Shown one piece after another: positions 25,348 through 33,718 of a DNA stretch of 64,000 bases. Each line of letters starts with the position of its first letter. The stretch's first letter is position 1. Source of the stretch: Roseibium sp. HPY-6. Lineage in GTDB: Bacteria; Pseudomonadota; Alphaproteobacteria; Rhizobiales; Stappiaceae. The notes beneath the pieces were generated by a model that was given only the letters and a program-made list of their open reading frames with translations, was not told the origin of the DNA and did no database searches. The DNA lies in contig NZ_JBEWCD010000001.1 in assembly GCF_040530035.1 (NCBI RefSeq), positions 2,170,001 to 2,234,000 on the forward strand. The letters are read 5' to 3'. Position numbers and translations under genes: made by a program.

Positions 25348-26424
25348 ATGGCAAGTTCGCTCATCAGTCTTGCAAAAGATGAGACCCTGGAGGGCCGGCA
25401 AAAGCTTTTTGCCGCGGTCAGCAAACTTGTCGTGACGGACCTGAACGAGCGTTCCTCGAAGGAGCTTGATTTGTTCGCAGAGGTCATGCTGCTGCTCTAT
25501 GGCAACAGCGACCTGGATGACCGGCTCCATCTTGCCCAGAAACTCGCACCCAGCGCGCAAAGCCCGACCGATCTTGTGTTGCGGATCGCAAAGGACGACG
25601 TCAAGGTTGCCATGCCGGTGCTGGCCGAGTGCAAGTTGTTCACACTGGACAATTTGCTGGACCTCGTGGCGCAAGCCGGTGAAGACCATATGCTCGTTTT
25701 GGCAAACCGGAAGGATCTGCCGGCAGAAGTAACAGACGCACTTGCACAAAAGGGCGGCGCAGAAGTGCACCGCGCGCTTGCCGGCAACCAGACTGCAAAA
25801 CTTTCGCGCGAGACCATGCATAAACTTGGAAAGCTCGCGCTCGAGGACAGTGCGCTCTGCGACGATCTCGTGCTTCGCTCCGATCTGTCTCCCGCAGTAT
25901 GTCAGGAACTGCTTCCGCTTGTGAACGACGACATCAAGAAGCGTTTGCGCAATATTATCGAAGGCTCGTTTTCGCAGGAACAACGCGATCAGATCGCCCG
26001 GCTGAAGGCGCTGCGCAAAACCTTTGGCGAAGCCCTCAGCACACAGGATATCGGCTCTCTCTGGCGCGAGGCCGAACGCTCGACCGTGACGCTGGATGAA
26101 CTTATGATCCTGCTGTTGCAGGACGGCCGTTTCAACCATGCCATCGAATTGCTTAGCGCACGCGGCAGGATCGCACTGTCCGCTTTGAAGGATGCTGTGT
26201 TCAACGGGAAGCGGGATGTGGTTCTCAGAACTGCGGCCAAGGCCGGCCTGGACATGCCGGCATTCGCGCTCTTGGCCAAGGCCCGGTGCGCGCACCTGAA
26301 ACTCCCCGCAGCGCAAGGCGCGGAATGGACTTCCGCCTACGTCAAGCATGTCGCGGAAGCGGCAAAAGCCCGGCAGTCCCGGTGTGACGATTTTCAAGCG
26401 CGGCGCCGCGATAAATCCGCTTAG
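25348..26424 (+). CDS. DUF2336 domain-containing protein
   Basis: The 358-residue soluble, helix-rich protein matches the alphaproteobacterial DUF2336 pattern: opening LISLAKDETLEGRQKLFAAVSKLVV, and repeated helical pairs such as LAECKLFTLDNLLDLV and VTDALAQKGGAEVHRALAGN. Function is unknown; the repeats suggest a protein-binding scaffold. The start ATG at 25348 has a strong GGAGG ribosome-binding site. It converges with the PqiA-like gene. Confidence 0.88.
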   Translation: MASSLISLAKDETLEGRQKLFAAVSKLVVTDLNERSSKELDLFAEVMLLLYGNSDLDDRLHLAQKLAPSAQSPTDLVLRIAKDDVKVAMPVLAECKLFTLDNLLDLVAQAGEDHMLVLANRKDLPAEVTDALAQKGGAEVHRALAGNQTAKLSRETMHKLGKLALEDSALCDDLVLRSDLSPAVCQELLPLVNDDIKKRLRNIIEGSFSQEQRDQIARLKALRKTFGEALSTQDIGSLWREAERSTVTLDELMILLLQDGRFNHAIELLSARGRIALSALKDAVFNGKRDVVLRTAAKAGLDMPAFALLAKARCAHLKLPAAQGAEWTSAYVKHVAEAAKARQSRCDDFQARRRDKSA

Positions 26425-26475
26425 ACAAATCTACTTCACTGAAAACTCTGAAACGGCCTTCACAAGAAGGCGGGA

Positions 26476-26910
26476 TCAAGTGCGCTTGCACAAACTCGCG
26501 GCAACCGCAGTCGTAATTGTTGCCGCGGCATAAAACCAGAGACCCGGCAGGATAGCGGCGGCCGCGAGGCCGCTGGTCTTGGCAGCAAACAGAACGAGGG
26601 CCACCAGCATTACGTCAAGCATTGACCACTTGCTCACCGTCGACAAAAGTGCGAGCGATCGCGAGCTTCCGCCCGTCATTGCAGCAATATTGATGAGAAG
26701 TATTTTCACTGCAGGAAAGCCGATCGAAAACAGGCCGACGATCGACGCAAGTGCAATGTCGCCCTGCCGCCAAAGCTCCGTGATCATTTCGACGAGGTTC
26801 GGCCGTTCTTCCAGGAAATAGAGTTTCTCAAAACGCATGAGCGGTTGCGTAAGACCGAGTGCGAAGGAAAAAGCGGATAACGGCAAAAGCAATGCCAGAA
26901 ATGTTCGCAT
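26476..26910 (-). CDS. PqiA-like (paraquat-inducible protein A) membrane protein
   Basis: The 144-residue membrane protein has about four helices and the single-unit PqiA pattern: SIVGLFSIGFPAVKILLI in the middle, then LSTVSKWSMLDVMLVALVLFAAKTSG, the family's most conserved stretch. PqiA proteins work with MCE-type PqiB in envelope lipid transport. No pqiB is adjacent here, and the protein is short, without the N-terminal zinc-ribbon cysteines, so a different role is possible. Confidence 0.8.
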   Translation of the reverse strand: MRTFLALLLPLSAFSFALGLTQPLMRFEKLYFLEERPNLVEMITELWRQGDIALASIVGLFSIGFPAVKILLINIAAMTGGSSRSLALLSTVSKWSMLDVMLVALVLFAAKTSGLAAAAILPGLWFYAAATITTAVAASLCKRT

Positions 26911-27072
26911 TAAAAAATTGCTCCCCGCAGGTCAGGACAATTGAGTTTCAGACATCTGTCAAAAAGTGGGCCGCAGTGCAATAGCTCGACAACTCAAGAC
27001 CGTTTTCGGCGGGCACCAAACAATAAAACCTGCCCGTCTTGCCAGACGACCAGGCATCATTCTCGCCTCATT

Positions 27073-27097
27073 GCGGGTTCGCCCTGGCGAAACCCGC
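27073..27097 (-). terminator. Terminator-like hairpin after fliJ
   Basis: GCGGGTT-CGCC (27073-27083) pairs with GGCGAAACCCGC (27086-27097) with one bulged base. It starts 19 bases after the fliJ stop on the minus strand. No T-tract follows, so termination efficiency is uncertain. Confidence 0.5.
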
Positions 27098-27115
27098 GCC
27101 GTGCAATTTTCGCTT

Positions 27116-27523
27116 CTAACGCAGGCGCGCCCGTGCAGCAACTTCGTCAAGCTGCTCCTGTTCGGCAATTTCCTGAGCCGTTCTCTCGCGCTGGTGATCG
27201 CGTTCTTCAAGTTGTTCGAACTTCTTCAGCTCTTCAATGGCTGCACTGAGCTCATCCTGGGCGCGTTGCAACTGGTCATCCAGCTCATGCGCGGAATTGC
27301 GAAGATTGTCGCGCCGGTCAGCAGCAGCTTTGGCAAACGTCGGATAGGCAAAATGGGTGACGTCTGTAATGCCGACCCGCTCCTGTTCGGAACGAATCTG
27401 GTCATCCAGTTCATCGGCCATGCGATTGAACTCAGCAATCATGCTTTCAATCTGCGCGAGTTGCCTGCGCTTTTCATCGACCTGGAACCGCTTCAAACGG
27501 ATCAAACTGTCGCGGGTTTTCAT
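27116..27523 (-). CDS. fliJ: Flagellar export protein FliJ-like
   Basis: The 135-residue soluble protein is predicted to be almost entirely coiled coil: MKTRDSLIRLKRFQVDEKRRQLAQIESMI opens the first long helix, and a second follows from residue ~70. FliJ is the central stalk of the flagellar type III export ATPase, fitting inside the FliI ring like the gamma subunit of F1. The identification rests on the coiled-coil pattern, the length and the position 28 bases after fliI. Confidence 0.85.
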   Translation of the reverse strand: MKTRDSLIRLKRFQVDEKRRQLAQIESMIAEFNRMADELDDQIRSEQERVGITDVTHFAYPTFAKAAADRRDNLRNSAHELDDQLQRAQDELSAAIEELKKFEQLEERDHQRERTAQEIAEQEQLDEVAARARLR

Positions 27524-27551
27524 AACTCAATACTCCCCTAACATAGGCAGT

Positions 27552-28877
27552 CTACTCCGGAGTCATTTCCAAAAGGTTGGCGAGTTGAAAATATCCGTCA
27601 GAAAGTGATGTTGATTCGCCTTTTCCCTGATTCAGGAAGTCATCGATGGGGCCAAACCGGTGAATCGCTTCATCGACAGTGGGGTCTGAGCCCTTTCGGT
27701 ATGCACCCAGCCGGATGAGTTCTTCCATGTCCGTATAGGTCGACAATAATTGCCGAGCCTTTCTCAGAACGGGAAGCTGTTCAGGAGGGACGCAGCGCGG
27801 CATGGTTCGGGAAACGGACTTCAACACGTTGATGGCCGGGTACCTTCCACGCTCGGCAATCGCCCTTTCCATGACAACGTGGCCATCCAAAATACCGCGC
27901 ACGGCATCTGCGACCGGCTCATTGTGATTGTCGCCCTCCACTAGCACCGTGAAGAGACCGGTAATTGAGCCCGAGCCGACCTTGCCCGGACCGGCTCTTT
28001 CCAGAAGACGCGGCAACTCAGTAAAGACGGTCGGTGTATACCCTTTGGACGTCGGCGGCTCACCAATGGAAAGTCCGATTTCGCGTTGCGCCATCGCAAA
28101 CCGGGTGATGGAATCCATCATGCAAAGAACATTTTTGCCTTCGTCCCGAAAATGTTCGGCAACAGTCACCGACAGGTAGGCCGCTTGCCGACGCATCAGC
28201 ACGCTTTCATCCGATGTCGCAACCACGACGACTGACCGTGCAAGACCCTCCTCGCCAAGGTCGTCCTCGATGAATTCCTGGACCTCCCGGCCGCGTTCAC
28301 CGATCAGTCCGATGACGGCGACATCGCAGCTGGTGTTTCTTGCGAGCATGGACATCAGGACCGACTTGCCGACACCTGAGCCTGCGAAAATGCCCATGCG
28401 CTGCCCTTCGCAGCAGGTAACGAAGGTATTCAGGGCCCTGACCCCGAGGTCGAGCGGACCGCCGACACGCTTGCGCTCAGACGCCGGTGGCGGTGTGCTG
28501 CGAAGTTTGCGGGGTGTTCCCCCGTTTTGAATGGGCCCCTTCCCGTCGATGGGTTCACCGTGTGCATTTACCACCCGGCCCAACCACGCGTCGCCGGGAT
28601 GCACAACACTTTCGCGGGAACTGATGACCGCCTTGCATCCCATGCGGACCCCTTCAAGGCCCGAAAACGGCATGCACAACGCGTGACCTTCTCGAAAGCC
28701 GACCACTTCTGCCGGGACTTTCGGGTTATCCTCACCGTTTTCGATCAAAAGCCGCGACCCGACGCTCATCTCGTGAATCGGCCCAGCAATCTCGACGAGG
28801 AGCCCCTGAACCGCAGTGACACGCCCGTAGATTTCGGTTTGCATGAGCGAATCAATCTCGGCGAAAAGCGCCTTCAA
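27552..28877 (-). CDS. fliI: Flagellum-specific ATP synthase FliI
   Basis: Cytoplasmic ATPase that energises export of flagellar subunits. The 441-residue protein has Walker A AGSGVGKS (residues 165-172), Walker [14 protein letters not shown], and [27 protein letters not shown], characteristic of FliI/type III ATPases. The start is read as TTG at 28877 with AAGGA upstream; the ATG at 28841 (Met12) is the main alternative. It is divergent from ctrA across a 371-base shared control region. Confidence 0.93.
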   Translation of the reverse strand: MKALFAEIDSLMQTEIYGRVTAVQGLLVEIAGPIHEMSVGSRLLIENGEDNPKVPAEVVGFREGHALCMPFSGLEGVRMGCKAVISSRESVVHPGDAWLGRVVNAHGEPIDGKGPIQNGGTPRKLRSTPPPASERKRVGGPLDLGVRALNTFVTCCEGQRMGIFAGSGVGKSVLMSMLARNTSCDVAVIGLIGERGREVQEFIEDDLGEEGLARSVVVVATSDESVLMRRQAAYLSVTVAEHFRDEGKNVLCMMDSITRFAMAQREIGLSIGEPPTSKGYTPTVFTELPRLLERAGPGKVGSGSITGLFTVLVEGDNHNEPVADAVRGILDGHVVMERAIAERGRYPAINVLKSVSRTMPRCVPPEQLPVLRKARQLLSTYTDMEELIRLGAYRKGSDPTVDEAIHRFGPIDDFLNQGKGESTSLSDGYFQLANLLEMTPE

Positions 28878-29248
28878 GGAAAATTCCTTTCTCAGTTAAC
28901 GGATTTGGTAACCGATCGTTTACGACTCTGGTTAATCTTAACCTTTGGAAGGCTGACAAGCGAGGGCCATTTCGAAGTCAGAACGGTTTTGTTGAAAGGA
29001 ATCTGAACGGAGTCGGTTAGATCGATTTCTTAATGTTCAACATTAAGCTTTGTGAATTCGTGTTTTTTTTGGGGATTCAACAAGTTGCTCGTTGTTCACA
29101 GATTCATTTCTTCGGAGCTTGCCGCTGCGAATCATATTTTGTTAACCATTAACCGATAGCTTTGAGTCGGGGTTAACACAGTCCTTCGTAGCAGGCGCCG
29201 ACACAGCCGTTGCGACTTGCCCAGGAAAGGCAGAACAAGGGGATTGGC
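28878..29248. promoter_or_regulatory. Shared fliI/ctrA control region with GANTC cluster and CtrA-type sites
   Basis: Seven GANTC sites (the CcrM methylation target) start at 28924, 28999, 29010, 29074, 29101, 29129 and 29164. A near-perfect palindrome, CTTAATGTT-C-AACATTAAG, spans 29029-29047 and holds two TTAA motifs. The 8-mer TTAACCAT at 29142-29149 matches the known CtrA half-site. Together these suggest cell-cycle control of ctrA by methylation (GcrA/CcrM) and by CtrA itself. Confidence 0.75.
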
Positions 29249-29941
29249 ATGCGTGTATTGTTGATTGAGGATGATAGCGCCACAGCGCAGAGCATCGAGT
29301 TGATGCTGAAGTCCGAGAACTTCAACGTCTACACGACAGATCTTGGCGAGGAAGGCATCGACCTCGGCAAACTGTACGATTACGACATCATAATGTTGGA
29401 TTTGAACCTGCCGGACATGTCCGGTTACGAGGTTCTCAGGACGCTTCGCGTCTCCAAGGTCAAGACACCGATCCTGATCTTGTCCGGCAACGCGGGCATT
29501 GAGGACAAGGTTCGCGGTCTCGGCTTCGGCGCAGACGACTACATGACCAAGCCGTTCCACAAGGACGAGCTGGTTGCGCGGATCCACGCGATCGTCCGCC
29601 GCTCCAAGGGACATGCACAGTCGGTGATTGTCACCGGCGATCTGAAGGTGAACCTGGATACCAAGACGGTAGAGGTCGGCGGTCAGCGCGTGCACCTGAC
29701 CGGTAAGGAATACCAGATGCTCGAGCTGCTTTCACTGCGCAAGGGCACCACGCTCACCAAGGAAATGTTCCTGAACCACCTCTATGGCGGAATGGACGAG
29801 CCGGAGCTGAAGATCATCGACGTCTTCATCTGTAAGCTGCGCAAGAAACTCGCTTCTGCGACGTCGGGTAAGAACTACATCGAAACGGTCTGGGGCCGCG
29901 GATATGTTCTTCGCGAGCCGGATGTTGAAGCAGCTGCCTGA
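29249..29941 (+). CDS. ctrA: Cell-cycle response regulator CtrA
   Basis: OmpR-family response regulator controlling the cell cycle, flagellar and chemotaxis genes in Alphaproteobacteria. The 230-residue protein has a receiver domain with acidic pair D8-D9, phospho-acceptor D51 and a KPF Lys near residue 103. The C-terminal winged helix includes [33 protein letters not shown] and the [14 protein letters not shown] recognition region diagnostic for CtrA. It ends in Ala-Ala, as in CtrA proteins degraded by ClpXP. Start ATG 29249 with AAGGGG upstream. A terminator follows at 29963. Confidence 0.97.
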   Translation: MRVLLIEDDSATAQSIELMLKSENFNVYTTDLGEEGIDLGKLYDYDIIMLDLNLPDMSGYEVLRTLRVSKVKTPILILSGNAGIEDKVRGLGFGADDYMTKPFHKDELVARIHAIVRRSKGHAQSVIVTGDLKVNLDTKTVEVGGQRVHLTGKEYQMLELLSLRKGTTLTKEMFLNHLYGGMDEPELKIIDVFICKLRKKLASATSGKNYIETVWGRGYVLREPDVEAAA

Positions 29942-29962
29942 CCGGCGATATTGGATTATTTG

Positions 29963-29990
29963 AAAAGCCCCGGTTTTTCCGGGGCTTTTT
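29963..29990 (+). terminator. Rho-independent terminator of ctrA
   Basis: AAAAGCCCCGG (29963-29973) pairs with CCGGGGCTTTT (29979-29989) around TTTTT, ending in a T-run. It is 22 bases after the ctrA stop, and its symmetry lets it also serve the minus-strand VOC gene. Confidence 0.93.
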
Positions 29991-30036
29991 GTTTGGCCAC
30001 ATAAGACAGGCAGGACGTCTTTCGTTCGTACCGGCT

Positions 30037-30402
30037 TCAGCTGTTTTCCGGTTCCCACAATTCTACCGGATTGCCTTCCGGATCGTGGATCCTGGCAAAG
30101 CGGCCGATACCATCCATTGTTTCCTCGCGTGACACTGTAATGTCCTGCTCCCGCAAATATGCCAGGACTGCGTCCAGATCCATGACGCGGAAATTCAGCA
30201 TGAATTGCCGATCGCTTGGAAAATAGTCCGTGTCTTCGGCAAAGGGTGCGAAAACTGTAACGCCGCCCTCAGAGATCCAGGGCGCTTGTTCCATGTCCTT
30301 CGGCACCTTGTTGATGCCCAGATGTGTCTCATACCAAAGCGACAGCGCTTCGGGATCCTTTGAGCGGAAAAACACACCGCCAACACCCACAACATTTCTC
30401 AT
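30037..30402 (-). CDS. VOC family (glyoxalase/dioxygenase fold) protein
   Basis: The 121-residue protein has the paired beta-alpha-beta-beta-beta modules of the VOC superfamily: VGGVFFRSKDPEALSLWYETHLGI at the start and ARIHDPEGNPVELWEPEN at the end, the latter holding the metal-type Glu. Members bind a divalent metal and act on small molecules or give antibiotic resistance; the substrate is unknown. The ATG at 30402 is chosen; the frame is open upstream to 30828 but overlaps the 3' end of the metallo-hydrolase gene. Confidence 0.85.
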   Translation of the reverse strand: MRNVVGVGGVFFRSKDPEALSLWYETHLGINKVPKDMEQAPWISEGGVTVFAPFAEDTDYFPSDRQFMLNFRVMDLDAVLAYLREQDITVSREETMDGIGRFARIHDPEGNPVELWEPENS

Positions 30403-30565
30403 AGCGCACTCCCGTTGAAAGACTTCGCGTACAAAGCCATCTTGCCACGATGAAAGCTTCAGGTCTGCGGTTCGTGGCTTACGGGAAGCGTGCAGCAGGG
30501 ATGCATTGGGAATCCTGGCTGAATTGTCGGAAGAATCTGAAAAAATGGCCTGAACTGGAACAGAA

Positions 30566-30590
30566 AAAGGGCCGGCGTTGCCGGCCCTTT
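30566..30590 (-). terminator. Rho-independent terminator of the metallo-hydrolase gene
   Basis: AAAGGGCCGGC (30566-30576) and GCCGGCCCTTT (30580-30590) form a perfect 11-bp stem with a 3-base loop. Further T residues follow on the minus strand (CCCTTTTTC). It lies 26 bases after the stop at 30617. Confidence 0.85.
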
Positions 30591-30616
30591 GCATTGCCAC
30601 GTGCACTTTCGTTTTT

Positions 30617-31585
30617 TTAAAGATGCATCTGATAGGAAGCCGGAACGTAACGATAACCGCTCCCGTCGACCGCGACATAGCCGACAGCCGGGAATGGCAT
30701 GTGATAGCCGACAAAGGGCACCTTGTCGGCCGCCAGCATGGCAAGCAGAGATTTCCGGGTTGCGGCAGCTGCTTCCTTGTCCATGTCGAATCGAACCTCC
30801 CAATCCGGCCGCGCAAGCGACCAGACATAGTGATTGGCCGTGTCCGCCATCAGAAGAAGCTGCTGGCCGCCGTTTTCCAGCATGTAGACCGTGTGACCCG
30901 GCGTGTGACCGTGAGCAGCAACGGCGGTGACACCGGATGCCACTGACCCGCCATCGCCGAGGAACGTCATTTTATCAGCCAGTGGCTTCACATTCTTTGT
31001 CATCAGCTTGGTGACGCCATTCGCCTCAGGATCCATCGCAGCCCAGAAGTCATACTCTTTCTGGCCCGTGACATAACGGGCATTGGCAAATGCCGGCGCG
31101 CCGCCTTCCATCAGGCCACCGATATGGTCGGGATGCATATGGGTTATGACCACGATATCGACTTGTTCCGGCGTGTAGCCGGCACTCTCAAGCGCAGCAC
31201 GCATGTTACCGCGTGCAGGACGCCCACCTTCCCCCACGCCGGTGTCGAACAAGATGAGCTCGCTGCCGGTATTCACGAGAGTGGGTGTGAAATAGGCCTT
31301 GAACGAATCAGCGGGAATGAAATTTTCTTCCGAATGCGCAACGAAGGCATCCGGCTCCACATTCATTCCGAAGGTTTTTTGGGGTTCGCCAACGGTAACG
31401 GCCCCGTCAAGCAGCGTGTTCACTTCAAAATCGCCAACAGCGTAACGTGCGACAGGAGCGGTCATTGCACCCTGTTTTTCAGCCGCGGCGTGCGCCAGAT
31501 TGACAGTTCCAAGGCTCGCTCCCGCCACGGCGCCCCCTGCGCCAAGAAGAGCAGCTCTACGCGTCAGTTCAACATTAAGTCCCAT
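30617..31585 (-). CDS. Exported MBL-fold metallo-hydrolase
   Basis: The 322-residue protein has a Tat-type signal (TRRAALLGAGGAVAGASLG, residues 8-26, cleaved near AHA) and a metallo-beta-lactamase fold: ITHMHPDH (His149, His151, Asp153, His154), HGHTPGHTVYM and LMADTANHYV supply the other metal ligands. The arrangement resembles lactonase-type family members (quorum-quenching/AttM-like), but the substrate is not shown by sequence. The Tat signal implies export folded, with metal bound. Start ATG 31585 with GGAG upstream; a GTG at 31594 is in frame. Confidence 0.88.
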   Translation of the reverse strand: MGLNVELTRRAALLGAGGAVAGASLGTVNLAHAAAEKQGAMTAPVARYAVGDFEVNTLLDGAVTVGEPQKTFGMNVEPDAFVAHSEENFIPADSFKAYFTPTLVNTGSELILFDTGVGEGGRPARGNMRAALESAGYTPEQVDIVVITHMHPDHIGGLMEGGAPAFANARYVTGQKEYDFWAAMDPEANGVTKLMTKNVKPLADKMTFLGDGGSVASGVTAVAAHGHTPGHTVYMLENGGQQLLLMADTANHYVWSLARPDWEVRFDMDKEAAAATRKSLLAMLAADKVPFVGYHMPFPAVGYVAVDGSGYRYVPASYQMHL

Positions 31586-31890
31586 ATTCGTCACTCCGGC
31601 AGCTTCGTTAGTTCAAGAAAGGTTTGACACTTGATCGGGCTCATTGGGTTGGGAAAATCTCCAAACGCACTGCGCACCCGCTGCTTCACCCTTGCTGACA
31701 ACTTGGCGCATAGCCTTTGAAAGGAAACCCGCTTCTTCTTCAAAGACCTGTTATTTCGCCACTTCTTCAACTTTGGCTCCCAGGCAATTACTTGATTTTT
31801 TTCAGATAGTTAAGTTAAGAAAAATTCACGCTTCTTGAATGACACGCGCATTCGGCCATACTTGGACGGTGCCCAATCGCGACGTTTGAT
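31586..31890. other. Intergenic region, no gene seen
   Basis: Divergent promoter region between the metallo-hydrolase and the LytTR gene. It becomes AT-rich near 31795-31840, with a short direct repeat (AGTTAAGTTAAG). No RNA gene or strong hairpin is recognised. Confidence 0.4.
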
Positions 31891-32796
31891 ATGGTCCGCA
31901 ACCAAACGACACAGTTCTTCTTGCTTGCCCTGAGCGCCGCCTGGCTACTGGCGTCTACGCAGATACAGCGCCCTGAAGGATGGCCAATCGCGGGTCTCTA
32001 TGCCTATTGGAGCACGCGCATTCTGCTGGAGGCCGGACTGTTCGCAGCTTTCCTGGAATTGCTGGGGCGATTGCCCGGGCTCAAGGGGCGGCTCAGCGTG
32101 ATCGTGATTGTCGCCGCACTGGTCAGTCTGGTGCCGTTCGCGCTCGCCGTGACGGCACTGGATCTCATACTCGGTCTGCCGGAACTGGATGAGCTCGTAT
32201 CTGGCGCGCAAGCCCCGGCAGGATCCGGAAATGCCGCCACCGGACAAACGCATATCGGGTCTTTCCTGCTCGAACTGGTCTACCTATCCGACAATCACCT
32301 TGTGCTTTGTTTTCTTTTGTCGATCCCGCTGATTTTCAGGACTGGGGAAACACAGAGCGTCGAAGACAGCCATGAGGCGCAACCCGTGCGCGACCAAGCT
32401 GTCGAGACTGAAAATCCTGCGCCGGATGATTTAACGGAAGACGAGGCTTCTGTGGGCATAGGCTACCAGCGACACCTTGATCCGCCTCTTCAAGCACCTG
32501 TTCTGCGTGTCGAGGCGCAAGAACACTATGTGCGCCTGATAAACGCCACCGAGAACCGCATGGTTCTCTACCGTTTCAACGACATCGTTTCAGAACTCCC
32601 GCACGACAGGGGCATGCAGGTGCATCGCAGTCACTGGGTTGCCTACGAAATCATGGACCGGCTAGTCAGGGAAGAAGGACGATTGTGGCTCGATCTTACC
32701 GGCGGCGAGCGCGTCCCGGTGAGCCGGAAATACGCCGAAGATGTCCGCCAACAAATCCAGTCCGCCGACAGTTCAGCAAAAAAGGCGGCCACTTGA
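31891..32796 (+). CDS. Membrane-anchored LytTR transcriptional regulator
   Basis: The 301-residue protein has about four membrane helices in residues 5-150, an acidic Pro/Glu linker (about 150-195), and a C-terminal LytTR DNA-binding domain: LRVEAQEHYVRLINATENRMVLYRFNDIVSELP and MQVHRSHWVAYEIMDRL, with the V.RS..V pattern of the family. LytTR proteins normally follow a receiver domain; here the membrane part probably senses the signal directly. The target genes are unknown. It converges with cheR, 37 bases away, sharing a bidirectional terminator that overlaps its stop codon. Confidence 0.88.
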   Translation: MVRNQTTQFFLLALSAAWLLASTQIQRPEGWPIAGLYAYWSTRILLEAGLFAAFLELLGRLPGLKGRLSVIVIVAALVSLVPFALAVTALDLILGLPELDELVSGAQAPAGSGNAATGQTHIGSFLLELVYLSDNHLVLCFLLSIPLIFRTGETQSVEDSHEAQPVRDQAVETENPAPDDLTEDEASVGIGYQRHLDPPLQAPVLRVEAQEHYVRLINATENRMVLYRFNDIVSELPHDRGMQVHRSHWVAYEIMDRLVREEGRLWLDLTGGERVPVSRKYAEDVRQQIQSADSSAKKAAT

Positions 32797-32806
32797 CCGC
32801 CTTTTT
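32779..32806. terminator. Bidirectional terminator between the LytTR gene and cheR
   Basis: AAAAAGGCGG (32779-32788) and CCGCCTTTTT (32797-32806) form a 10-bp stem with an 8-base loop. T-runs end the hairpin on both strands. The plus-strand stop codon (32794-32796) lies in the loop. Confidence 0.85.
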
Positions 32807-32833
32807 CGGATAATTAATCGTCCCGGAAGACAG

Positions 32834-33718
32834 CTACCGGGCAAACCCGGACCCGCCGCCAACGGCAAGCCTTGGAGCTGTCGTTGAGCCGGTTCCAGCC
32901 TGTACAGCCTGTTTTTTCTGGAAGAGACCCCGTTTTCCGGGCACCGGTTTGAACGCATCCGTCAGACCGACAACTGTCTCAGCTGCGCCAAGAACCAGGA
33001 AGCCATCGTCCGGGAGCGTCTTTGAAAGCCGGCCCAGGATCTCTGATTTGGTCGCCTGGTCAAAATAGATGAGAACGTTTCGGCAGAAGACGATGTCGAA
33101 CTCACCAAGATGCGTGAAGCTGTCGAGCAGGTTGAGCTTTTTCCACTCGATCATCGCGCGCATGCCGGAATTGATCTGCCACATGTCACCCTTTTGATCG
33201 AAATACTTCAAAAGCATCTGGATCGGGAGACCGCGCTGAACCTCAAACTGGCTGTAAATGCCGGCTTTTGCCTTCTCGAGCACTTCTTGCGACAGATCGG
33301 TTCCAAGGACCCGTGTTCGCCACCCGGGCATTTTGGAAGCTTCTTCTTTCAGGCATATGCCGAGAGAATAGGGTTCCTGGCCCGTCGATGCAGCCGCGCA
33401 CCAGATCTTCAATTGCCTTCGGGACGCACGCGCTTCGAGCAACGCGGGCAGCATCGTATCCTTGAAATGATCGAAAGGCGTCTTGTCCCGAAAGAAAAAC
33501 GATTCGTTCGTCGTCATCGCCTCGATGACTTCGGTTTCAAGGGCGCGATTCGAACCACGCTGCAGCGTCTGGATGACTGCGCTCAGTGTCTCAAGCTTTG
33601 AGCTTCTCGCAATCGGAAGCAATCGGCTTTCAACCAGGTACTGCTTGTCGTTCGACAGAACCAGTCCGGAGCGCGTCTTAAGGAAAGTTTTGAGGAATTC
33701 GAACTCGCCTGGAGTCAT
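32834..33718 (-). CDS. cheR: Chemotaxis protein methyltransferase CheR
   Basis: Uses S-adenosylmethionine to methylate glutamates of chemoreceptors. The 294-residue protein has the N-terminal helical CheR domain and the SAM-binding fold: TTNESFFFRDKTPF, IWCAAASTGQEPYSLGICLKEE (SAM loop), and the FDIVFCRNVLIYFDQATK motif. The ATG at 33718 overlaps the cheB stop as ATGA, showing coupling; the longer frame to 33787 is inside cheB. It is the last gene of the che operon. Confidence 0.95.
   Translation of the reverse strand: MTPGEFEFLKTFLKTRSGLVLSNDKQYLVESRLLPIARSSKLETLSAVIQTLQRGSNRALETEVIEAMTTNESFFFRDKTPFDHFKDTMLPALLEARASRRQLKIWCAAASTGQEPYSLGICLKEEASKMPGWRTRVLGTDLSQEVLEKAKAGIYSQFEVQRGLPIQMLLKYFDQKGDMWQINSGMRAMIEWKKLNLLDSFTHLGEFDIVFCRNVLIYFDQATKSEILGRLSKTLPDDGFLVLGAAETVVGLTDAFKPVPGKRGLFQKKQAVQAGTGSTTAPRLAVGGGSGFAR

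Noticed and set aside
25276..26397. Minus-strand frame of 373 codons opposite the DUF2336 gene
   Set aside because: Antisense shadow; the plus-strand gene has a strong ribosome-binding site and family match.
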